A DNA stretch of 64,000 nt from Bacillota bacterium (GTDB taxonomy: Bacteria; Bacillota; Clostridia; Oscillospirales; Ruminococcaceae): the NCBI GenBank assembly GCA_023396225.1, contig JAEWWT010000024.1, positions 62,001 to 126,000 of the forward strand. The letters run 5' to 3'. Under the pieces are notes generated by a model, which was not told where the DNA came from, ran no database searches, and was given only the letters and a program-made list of their open reading frames with translations. Positions 25,528 to 32,687 of the stretch are shown piece after piece; the stretch's first letter is position 1, and the number at the start of each line of letters is the position of its first letter. A program made the translations under genes and the position numbers.

Positions 25528-27268
25528 ATCCGTTCTTTCAAGACTTCTTGAATATACTAAACCATATAAGCTGTTTCTAATAACTGCAATAATTTCAGCA
25601 ATTATCAGCGTTATTTTTTCATTGCTTGTTCCTGTGTTTATTGGTCAGGCAGTCGACCTTATTGTTGGTAAGGGTAACGTAAATTTTGCTCAGCTTCCGC
25701 CGATATTGATTAGGCTTGCTGTTACAGTGGTTGCTTCTGCAATCTTTTTATGGATAATGACATTCTGCACAAACAGGATAACCTACAATACAGTCAAGGA
25801 TATTAGAAATGATATTTACAGAAAGCTTAATATTGTTCCGCTCATCTATTCAGACAGAACACCTCACGGTGATATTATTAGCAGAATAATCAACGATGTT
25901 GATCAGATTTCAGACGGACTTCTGCAGGGTTTTTCACAGCTTCTTACAGGCATTGTTACCATTCTCGGAACAATAGTATTTATGCTAAGCATCAATGTAA
26001 AGTTGGGACTTGTAGTTATTCTTATTACCCCTCTTTCATTGTTTGTTGCATGGTTTATTACAAAAATATCTCATGGAATGTTCAGGGAACAGGCTAAAGT
26101 AAAGGGTGAAATAGGTGCTTGTGTAGATGAACTTATCGGAAATCAGAAGGTAGTAAAAGCTTTCTCTCATGAAGATAAATCACAGGCAAAGTTTGAGGAG
26201 ATAAATGCCCGTCTTTATAAATGTGGTGTCAAGGCTCAGTTCTACTCCGCTCTGACAAACCCGACAACAAGATTTGTCAACGGAATTGTTTATGCGGCAG
26301 TAGGAGTATTTGGAGCAATTTCAATAGTCAATGGTTCTACGGATGCTGTTTCTGTCGGAGAAATTGCGACTTTTTTAAATTATGCAAACCAGTATACAAA
26401 GCCATTTAATGAAATCACTGGCGTAATCACTGAACTGCAATATGCATTTTCATCTGCAAGGCGTGTTTTTGCAGTGCTTGATGAAGAGACTGAAATTTCC
26501 GACAACGATAATATGACCCTTAACGAATGTAATGGTTCAGTAACTATTTCGGATGTTGATTTCTGTTACAATCCCGAGGTTCCGCTTATTGAAAATCTCA
26601 ACCTTGATATAAAACCGGGGCAGAGAATTGCTATTGTAGGTCCTACTGGATGTGGAAAGACAACTCTTATTAATCTGCTTATGCGTTTTTATGATGTTAA
26701 GGCAGGAAGCATCAAGACCAGTGGTATTGATATAAGAAAGCTGAAACGTGACAACCTACGTTCAATGTACGGAATGGTTATGCAGGAAACATGGATTTTC
26801 ACCGGAACGGTAAAAGAAAACATTGCTTATGGATGCCCTGATGCTACTGATGAGGAAATAATTCAGGCGGCAAAGATGGCTCATGCACACAGCTTTATTA
26901 AGCGTCTTCCTGACGGATACAATACTATTGTGTCCGAGAATGGCGGAGTTCTTTCGCAGGGACAGAAACAGCTGCTTTCAATTGCACGAATCATGCTGAC
27001 AAGTCCTCCTATGCTTATTCTTGACGAGGCAACATCAAGCATAGATACAATGACGGAGCAGAGAATTCAGAAAGCTTTTGCAAAGCTTATGAAGGGCAGA
27101 ACAAGCTTTATTATTGCACACAGACTTTCTACAATTAAAGATGCTGACATTATTCTTGTTATGAAGAGCGGACATATAATTGAGCAGGGAAGTCATGAAG
27201 AATTGCTGACAAACAAAGGATTTTATGCTGACCTTTACAACTCACAGTTTGAACAGGCGGCAGGATAA
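25514..27268 (+). CDS. Heterodimeric ABC exporter subunit with canonical ATPase site
   Basis: This is the partner half-transporter, 584 residues, with six membrane helices and a nucleotide-binding domain. Walker A is GPTGCGKTT, Walker B LILDEATSSID with the catalytic Glu, and the H-loop FIIAHRLST is intact. The signature is LSQGQKQ rather than LSGGQ. The pattern is complementary to the first subunit: together they would give one active and one degenerate site. The start at 25514 lies in a GGGGGAC-preceded context inside the end of the first gene. A bidirectional terminator follows. Confidence 0.9.
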   Translation: MKSSKSVLSRLLEYTKPYKLFLITAIISAIISVIFSLLVPVFIGQAVDLIVGKGNVNFAQLPPILIRLAVTVVASAIFLWIMTFCTNRITYNTVKDIRNDIYRKLNIVPLIYSDRTPHGDIISRIINDVDQISDGLLQGFSQLLTGIVTILGTIVFMLSINVKLGLVVILITPLSLFVAWFITKISHGMFREQAKVKGEIGACVDELIGNQKVVKAFSHEDKSQAKFEEINARLYKCGVKAQFYSALTNPTTRFVNGIVYAAVGVFGAISIVNGSTDAVSVGEIATFLNYANQYTKPFNEITGVITELQYAFSSARRVFAVLDEETEISDNDNMTLNECNGSVTISDVDFCYNPEVPLIENLNLDIKPGQRIAIVGPTGCGKTTLINLLMRFYDVKAGSIKTSGIDIRKLKRDNLRSMYGMVMQETWIFTGTVKENIAYGCPDATDEEIIQAAKMAHAHSFIKRLPDGYNTIVSENGGVLSQGQKQLLSIARIMLTSPPMLILDEATSSIDTMTEQRIQKAFAKLMKGRTSFIIAHRLSTIKDADIILVMKSGHIIEQGSHEELLTNKGFYADLYNSQFEQAAG

Positions 27269-27270
27269 AA

Positions 27271-27312
27271 AAACAAGGCTGTTTTATTGTAATCATAAAA
27301 CAGCCTTGTTTT
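27271..27312. terminator. Terminator after the ABC exporter operon (possibly bidirectional)
   Basis: AACAAGGCTGTTTTA / TAAAACAGCCTTGTT stem with a 9-base loop, then TTCAT on the plus strand; the minus strand continues with TTTTTTATCC. Confidence 0.85.
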
Positions 27313-27326
27313 CATATATAATAGTT

Positions 27327-27464
27327 TTATTGTCTTATATAGATGCCTTGTAATTCAATGAATTCCTCAAGATCTTCCTTTGCACTTTCTGCCCATGAAG
27401 GCTGATCCTGTTTATTTATATCAGTTTTCTTTTCTTCTGTATATTCTGTTATAGTTCCATTCAT
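27327..27464 (-). CDS. Predicted small acidic protein (45 aa), unknown
   Basis: A 45-residue frame runs from ATG 27464 (AAAGGA 11 bp upstream; an ATG at 27476 would add four residues) to a stop just before the shared terminator. The product is hydrophilic and acidic, with SWAESAKEDLEEFIEL as a likely helix. No family was recognised. Its support is the ribosome binding site, the position against a terminator, and the absence of any other gene there. It could be a small accessory or regulatory protein, or a chance frame. Confidence 0.45.
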   Translation of the reverse strand: MNGTITEYTEEKKTDINKQDQPSWAESAKEDLEEFIELQGIYIRQ

Positions 27465-27558
27465 AAATTTTATCATCCTTTCAGAGCTTTTATTCTAGTA
27501 TTATATCACAGCTTATATTAAGATTCAACATAATTTAGCATAATAAATATGCTGCAAA

Positions 27559-27598
27559 AGAACTAATAACGCCATGATTATATGGCGTTATTAGTTCT
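27559..27598 (-). terminator. Intrinsic terminator after the CPBP protease gene
   Basis: Perfect 17-bp stem AGAACTAATAACGCCAT with its complement, 6-base loop, then TTTTGC on the minus strand, 7 bp after the stop codon. Confidence 0.8.
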
Positions 27599-27604
27599 AA
27601 TTAG

Positions 27605-29083
27605 TTACTTTTCAATTAAACTAAAGCTATTTACCAGTTCATAAATATAAATTATCATCATTATGTACATACATATCGATGTAACCAGGATAGGGAATGT
27701 TCTGCGCTTGTGATATTCTGTATAGCTTGGAAAATGTATTTTCCCTTTAACAAAAAGAAGAATTATTGTGACTAAACCACCAATGAAGAATAATACCCCG
27801 AATCCCAGAAAGAAAAAGTTTGAGGCAGTTTCATTATATATACTGATTATTTCTGCTAAAGACACAAAAAGATTGTTTATCATATGGCAGATTATTGCTG
27901 GAACAATTGAACCTGATTTTATTGTGATATAACCAAGTATTGTTCCGAGAAGTATTCCAAGAACCATCTGATATGGATTTCCATGCATGATTCCGAAAAT
28001 AAATGCAGAGAAGAATATTGCAAAGCGCTGGCTTATTTTTGAAGCAGCTTTAAGAACAACACCCCTGTACAGCATTTCTTCAGCAATAGGTGCAAGGATT
28101 ACCGCAGCAAAGAAACTTGCAGCTTGAGGCCAGAAACCTGAACTTATATCATAATCAAAGCTGGTTACTTCAATTCCAATTGAGCCAAAAACACTCATAA
28201 GGAACATGCTGATAAATGTGCTAACTTGTTGGAAACATAAAATACAAACAGCAGCGCAAAGAACAAATTTAACTGAAAAACCTTTGAACTTAATTAGTTC
28301 CTTTGTTTTAGTTTTCGTAATTGCATTATAGATGAAGAACATACAAATGCTTGCGATTGCTGGTGTCCATGTATAAGCAACCACTTCCCAGAACTGCAAA
28401 ATCTGAACTTCTCCATCAAACGCTTTCCTGTATTCATATACATCGCCATAATTATATATTGAGAACAACATTGTAAAGAAAATAACAAGACCTAACATAA
28501 GGCCAAATTGAGCAATTAATGTTACGCCTATTCCATTGAATATTTTTCTTATGCCGCGTCTTTCTTCAACCGTTGTACTTGAAGCTGATTTGGTAGGATA
28601 AAAGTGTGCAACACCAGGATCAGCGTATCCATGCGTCTGCTGATTATTGTTGTAAGGCTGATTATAACTCTGATATTGCTGTTGGTTGTTGTTGTAAGGC
28701 TGACTATAACTCTGATATTGTTGTTGATTATTGTTATAAGGCTGATTATAGCTTTGATATTGCTGCTGATTATTGTTATAAGGCTGACTATAGCTTTGAT
28801 ATTGCTGTTGATTATTGTTGTAAGGCTGATTGTAACTCTGATATTGCTGTTGATTGCTGTTATAAGGCTGATTGTAACTCTGATATTGCTGTTGATTATT
28901 GTTGTAAGGTTGATTGTAACTCTGATATTGCTGTTGATTGCTGTTATAAGGTTGATTATAGCCTTGATTTTGCGGATTGAAATTTGTTTGCTGTTGCTGA
29001 TTTGCCTGCTGTGTTACAGGGCTTGATTTTTTTTCTTCGTTAAGTCGAGTAGGGTTGTTTGGGTCAAAAAAGTTATTTTCCAT
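27605..29083 (-). CDS. CPBP-family intramembrane metalloprotease with N-terminal Q/N/Y repeat region
   Basis: This is a 492-residue membrane protein of the CAAX-protease/bacteriocin-processing (CPBP, ABI) family. After a hydrophilic N-terminus come about seven perfect or near-perfect 14-residue repeats (YNQPYNNNQQQYQS, residues 42-139), then eight or so membrane helices. The protease motifs are EEMLYRG (motif 1, about 340), FGIMHGN (motif 2, about 373) and CHMINN (motif 3, about 405). The ATG overlaps the lexA stop as TAATG, indicating translational coupling to lexA. The repeat region is predicted to be cytoplasmic and disordered, prion-like in composition. Substrate is unknown. Confidence 0.88.
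   Translation of the reverse strand: MENNFFDPNNPTRLNEEKKSSPVTQQANQQQQTNFNPQNQGYNQPYNSNQQQYQSYNQPYNNNQQQYQSYNQPYNSNQQQYQSYNQPYNNNQQQYQSYSQPYNNNQQQYQSYNQPYNNNQQQYQSYSQPYNNNQQQYQSYNQPYNNNQQTHGYADPGVAHFYPTKSASSTTVEERRGIRKIFNGIGVTLIAQFGLMLGLVIFFTMLFSIYNYGDVYEYRKAFDGEVQILQFWEVVAYTWTPAIASICMFFIYNAITKTKTKELIKFKGFSVKFVLCAAVCILCFQQVSTFISMFLMSVFGSIGIEVTSFDYDISSGFWPQAASFFAAVILAPIAEEMLYRGVVLKAASKISQRFAIFFSAFIFGIMHGNPYQMVLGILLGTILGYITIKSGSIVPAIICHMINNLFVSLAEIISIYNETASNFFFLGFGVLFFIGGLVTIILLFVKGKIHFPSYTEYHKRRTFPILVTSICMYIMMIIYIYELVNSFSLIEK
28667..28960 (-). repeat. Seven tandem 42-bp coding repeats
   Basis: Seven 42-bp units plus a partial eighth encode the 14-residue motif YNQPYNNNQQQYQS with only N/S and N/S-type swaps. 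The near-identity at DNA level suggests recent expansion or homogenisation. The repeats are protein-coding and not a CRISPR array. Confidence 0.9.
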
Positions 29084-29661
29084 TATAAGTACCTCACAAC
29101 TGCAATTACCTTACCTAAGATTTCGCAGTTATCAACTATAATAGGATCCATGGTGTCATTTTCAGGCTGGAGTCTGTAGTGGTTGTTCTCCTTATAAAAT
29201 CTTTTTACTGTAGCCTCTTCACCGTCAACAAGTGCTGCAATTATATCTCCGTTATTTGCAGTAGACATTTGTTCAATTACAACAATATCTCCGTCAAGAA
29301 TACCTGCCTTGATCATGCTTTCGCCTCTTACTTTGAGTGCGAAAAGTTCTCCGCTGTGTGATCTGTTTTCCTGAATGTTAATGTATTCAGAAATGTTCTG
29401 AATAGCGGTTATAGGCATGCCGGCTGTAATTGTTCCTACAACAGGAATTCTCTGTGCACCCTTTCCTGAAAGCTTGATAGCTCTGTTTCTGCCATCCATT
29501 TTTTCAAGATAACCTTCGTCAACAAGAGTATTGACATACCTTGCAGCAGTTGAAGTTGATTTGATATCAAGTTCTGCACAGATTTCTCTGATTGACGGTG
29601 GAATTCCGTCAACACTTCTTTTTTGAATATACTCGTATACGCGTAATAATTTTTCGTTCAT
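29083..29661 (-). CDS. lexA: LexA, SOS response repressor
   Basis: LexA represses DNA damage genes and self-cleaves when RecA is activated. The 192-residue protein has an N-terminal winged helix (IPPSIREICAELDIKSTSTAARYV, best seen as PPSIREICAELD at 21-32), the cleavage site Ala80-Gly81, and a C-terminal S24 peptidase domain. Catalytic Ser115 lies in VRGESM and Lys153 in ATVKRF. No clear SOS box (CGAAC-N4-GTTCG) was seen upstream. Its stop codon overlaps the start of the CPBP protease gene, so SOS control and the protease may be linked. Confidence 0.95.
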   Translation of the reverse strand: MNEKLLRVYEYIQKRSVDGIPPSIREICAELDIKSTSTAARYVNTLVDEGYLEKMDGRNRAIKLSGKGAQRIPVVGTITAGMPITAIQNISEYINIQENRSHSGELFALKVRGESMIKAGILDGDIVVIEQMSTANNGDIIAALVDGEEATVKRFYKENNHYRLQPENDTMDPIIVDNCEILGKVIAVVRYL

Positions 29662-29776
29662 TTTTAATATTCATTCCTTTCTGGATTTTAGTCAGTTTTC
29701 TTGAAAGAAGAAAATTCGTGCTGTCATTCTTGCATAAAGGGGCTAAAGACTGTGCGAAGAATTAGTTTTCACGCTG

Positions 29777-31177
29777 CTAATTGTCCATGCCATTTTTAAG
29801 TTTCTTTAGTATTGTTTTAGCCGCCTTATTTATATCACCGCATCCAAGAGTGACTATAAGATCACCGCTGCGGGCATTTTTGCATACATAATCTGTAACA
29901 AGGTCAAAGCTCTTGTCATGATCTTCTTCATCAAAATATACACATCCATCTATCTTACATCCAAGATCCTTTGAGTAGATGTTGTAGGTGTTTTTCTCTC
30001 TTGAACCCATAATGGCAGTAAGCACACATTTATCAGCTATTGATAAAGCTTTTGCGAACTCATCTAGAAGCATTGATGTTCTTGAATAGGTAAAAGGCTG
30101 GAATACTGCCCAGACATTTCTATATCCCATCTGCATTGCTGCATTAAGTGTAACAGTAATTTCAGCAGGGTGATGAGCATAGTCATCAACAACAGTGATT
30201 CCTTTTACTTCACCGTATTTTTCAAAACGTCTTCCTGCACCTCTGAAATCAAAAAGTCCCTTTGCAATAATTTCACCGCTTACACCCGCATAGTAGGAGG
30301 CTGCGCCTGCGGCAACGGCATTGATAACATTGTGCTTTCCAGGAACATTAAGTGTAATTCTGCTGACTGCTTCACCTTTATGCATAAGAGTGAAAGAAGT
30401 CTGCATACCGCTGATATAATCAATTTCAGCAGGATACCAATCGTTTTTACTGGTCTTTCCAAATGTTATAATTCTGCTTTTGTCAATTCCTTCGACAGCT
30501 TTCATTGAGTTGTCATCATCTCCGTTTACGAAAACAGCTTTTGTTGTATTTTCAGCAAACTTATGAAATGATTTTATTATATTGTCAACGGTTTTGAAAT
30601 AGTCAAGATGGTCAGCATCTATATTTAGTATAACCGAAATATCAGGATAAAGCTTCAAGAATGTGTCAACAAATTCGCAGGCTTCACAAACCATAATATC
30701 AGATTTTCCGACTCTGCCGCTTCCGTGTATAAGAGGAAGCTTTCCGCCGATAACAACGCTAATATCTATGTTGCTTTTTAAGAGGATTTGTGTTATCATA
30801 GAAGATGTTGTTGTTTTCCCATGAGTACCGCTTACACATATTGCATTATCATACCAGCTTGTGACAATTCCGAGCAATTCACTGCGTTCAAGAACAGGAA
30901 CTCCGCTTGACTTTGCGGCAATCAGCTCAGGATTATCTGCCATGATAGCTGCTGTGTGGACAATCAAGTCTGAGCCTTCAATGTTTTCTGAGTTCTGTCC
31001 GACAAAAACTGGAATACCCATATCACGGACAGCCTGAAGAGTATCAGTTTCGTTGTTGTCAGAGCCTGTCAGATAATATCCTTCAGCATGCAGAATCTGC
31101 GCCAGCGGATACATTCCAGAGCCTCCTATGCCAATAAAATGGATATGTTTTTTTCCTTTTAGTAGGTTTTTATCCAA
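29777..31177 (-). CDS. murC: UDP-N-acetylmuramate--L-alanine ligase
   Basis: MurC adds L-alanine to UDP-MurNAc in peptidoglycan precursor synthesis. The 466-residue protein has the three Mur ligase domains: the UDP-binding N-terminal domain (HIHFIGIGGSGMYPLA, about 12-27), the ATP-binding centre (CVSGTHGKTTTSSM, about 113-126) with INIDADHLDYF, and the C-terminal ligase domain starting after FRGAGRRFEKYG with VVDDYAHHP. TLGCGDINKA near the end is also typical. Spacing of about 115 bp to lexA suggests separate or loosely linked transcription. Confidence 0.94.
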   Translation of the reverse strand: MDKNLLKGKKHIHFIGIGGSGMYPLAQILHAEGYYLTGSDNNETDTLQAVRDMGIPVFVGQNSENIEGSDLIVHTAAIMADNPELIAAKSSGVPVLERSELLGIVTSWYDNAICVSGTHGKTTTSSMITQILLKSNIDISVVIGGKLPLIHGSGRVGKSDIMVCEACEFVDTFLKLYPDISVILNIDADHLDYFKTVDNIIKSFHKFAENTTKAVFVNGDDDNSMKAVEGIDKSRIITFGKTSKNDWYPAEIDYISGMQTSFTLMHKGEAVSRITLNVPGKHNVINAVAAGAASYYAGVSGEIIAKGLFDFRGAGRRFEKYGEVKGITVVDDYAHHPAEITVTLNAAMQMGYRNVWAVFQPFTYSRTSMLLDEFAKALSIADKCVLTAIMGSREKNTYNIYSKDLGCKIDGCVYFDEEDHDKSFDLVTDYVCKNARSGDLIVTLGCGDINKAAKTILKKLKNGMDN

Positions 31178-31400
31178 TGTTTATACACCTCGCATAATAA
31201 TGTGGCAGAAAATTTATAACAATTTCCTTATTCATTAAGAAATAGTTCAGAATATAACAGTATACTACTATTTGTGAAATAAATAAATAGTTGTTTTCCA
31301 CTGTATATATTACCATAAAAAGATTCATAATATCTGTGTAAGCAAACTTTTTAACAATTTCCAAAGTAAATATTCAATTTTTTAAGGAGGACGTTATTTA

Positions 31401-31697
31401 ATGAACATCACAGACATCAAAATCAGAAAGATTATCCCAGAGGGAAGGCTTCGTTCCGTAATTTCAATTACAATTGATAACATGCTTGCTATTCATGATA
31501 TCAAGGTAGTTCAGGGCGATGAAAGATTATTCGTTGCAATGCCAAGCCGCAAGGACGAAAGCGGAATCTACAGGGATATTGTACACCCTATTTCTCCTGA
31601 ATCAAGGCAGCTAATTGAAGGCCAGATATTAGACGCTTATGTTCGTCATGTTGAGCAGATGCAGGCAGAAGAAGAGGCAGAAGAAGCAGGACTGTAA
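31401..31697 (+). CDS. spoVG: SpoVG RNA/DNA-binding regulator
   Basis: SpoVG is a small site-specific nucleic acid binding protein, first known from B. subtilis sporulation (septation) and also a virulence regulator in Firmicutes. The 98-residue product begins MNITDIKIRKI and contains the family core FVAMPSRKDESGIYRDIVHPI (read as AMPSRKDESGIYRDI, about 48-62). It ends in an acidic tail. AAGGAGG lies 11 bp before the ATG. In Bacillus it is transcribed by sigma-H; I could not assign a sigma-H promoter with confidence. A complex hairpin terminator follows. Confidence 0.95.
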   Translation: MNITDIKIRKIIPEGRLRSVISITIDNMLAIHDIKVVQGDERLFVAMPSRKDESGIYRDIVHPISPESRQLIEGQILDAYVRHVEQMQAEEEAEEAGL

Positions 31698-31707
31698 TAA
31701 AGCAGGT

Positions 31708-31804
31708 ATAACCGGCGGATACAGGGACAAACGCAGAATGGAAAATCGGTAAAGCTTTACGGATTTTCGGATGCGGTGATCCTTTATCTGCCGGTTATTT
31801 TTTT
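31708..31804. terminator. Complex structured terminator shared by spoVG and the Nudix gene
   Basis: An outer stem pairs ATAACCGGCGGATA (31708-31721) with TATCTGCCGGTTAT (31785-31798), followed by a run of T on the plus strand. Inside lies a second long hairpin (31741-31768: GAAAATCgGTAAAG and its complement) and a small GGAT/ATCC stem. The Nudix stop codon falls within the outer stem. Confidence 0.75.
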
Positions 31805-32338
31805 GTCAGTGAGAAGCAGGTATGCCTTTAATACAGCAGTCTGTGTCTTGCCATCTTTTATTTCGTTGTTCATGACCATTTTTACTGCATCATCAATTTT
31901 GACAGGAATTACATCAAGGAATTCATCACTGTCAAGATTCTGTGATTCAAATTTAAGACCCGTAGCTAAATAAATATGAATTTTTTCTGATAAATATGCC
32001 ACGGAAGGATAACTTACGCCAAGATATTCGAATTTTTCACATACAGCACCTGTTTCTTCTTTTAGTTCACGAAGACCGGCGTCAAGGTGATCTTCGCTTT
32101 TTTCAAGCTTTCCTGCTGGGACTTCAAGAAGAGCTTCACTGAATGGATATCTGAACTGTTTTACGAGAAGAATTTCATTTTTATCGGTCAATGCAACAAC
32201 GCATACGCCGCCATTATGAACAACAAGTTCTCTGGTTACGATTTCTCCGTTTTCAAGTTCTGCTTTATCTTTTTTAACGGTAATAATTTTACCCTCATAA
32301 ATTGTTTCGGAACTGATAGTTTTCTCAAAAAGGTGCAT
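31784..32338 (-). CDS. Nudix hydrolase, ADP-ribose pyrophosphatase type
   Basis: This is a predicted ADP-ribose (or related nucleoside diphosphate sugar) pyrophosphatase of 184 residues. The Nudix box is complete: GKLEKSEDHLDAGLRELKEETGA (G at about 73, catalytic REL.EE.G). Upstream, VKQFRYPFSEALLEVPAG is typical of the ADPRase group. The N-terminal EKTISSETIYEGKIITVKKD forms the family's domain-swapped strand region. It is convergent with spoVG and shares its terminator. In B. subtilis the ortholog would be NudF; orthology here is inference. Confidence 0.92.
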   Translation of the reverse strand: MHLFEKTISSETIYEGKIITVKKDKAELENGEIVTRELVVHNGGVCVVALTDKNEILLVKQFRYPFSEALLEVPAGKLEKSEDHLDAGLRELKEETGAVCEKFEYLGVSYPSVAYLSEKIHIYLATGLKFESQNLDSDEFLDVIPVKIDDAVKMVMNNEIKDGKTQTAVLKAYLLLTDKKITGR

Positions 32339-32687
32339 TTAAAAGATCCCCCTATTACTACAACAAATGTTCTTATTTATTATATCATACATTTTTACTG
32401 GAAACAAGAGCAAATTTAACTTTTCTTAACTTCTGTATAAAATGTATATAAATTGTAATTAAACTGTTATTGTATTTACATTTTATATATGTTATAGTAT
32501 TAATTGTGTCTGTAAATATTTATTTATCGTCGTTGTTCTGATTTTTTATTTGTTGTATTGTAAATCAAAATAAAATAATTTATAATAATATAAAAGATTA
32601 TTTGACAGCACAGATACTTTTAATTTAACATATTGAAAAGCTATAACTACAATAATTAAAACATCATAATGATTTGGAGGAAAGTCA
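32339..32687. other. AT-rich intergenic region upstream of the YfhO-like gene
   Basis: No gene is seen. A candidate promoter TTGACA (32602-32607), 18 bp, TAACAT precedes the YfhO-like gene; the -10 is weak. GGAGG lies 7 bp before its TTG start. Confidence 0.35.

Noticed and set aside
28667..28960. Regular 42-bp repeats that could suggest a CRISPR array
   Set aside because: They are contiguous, without spacers, and are in frame inside the CPBP protease gene, encoding a 14-residue protein repeat.
28604..29026. Long plus-strand hydrophobic frame
   Set aside because: It is the antisense of the Q/N/Y repeat tract (repeated Leu/Ile from the complementary codons) and has no ribosome binding site.
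29662..29776. SOS box upstream of lexA
   Set aside because: No CGAAC-N4-GTTCG or close match was found; this lineage may use a different operator.
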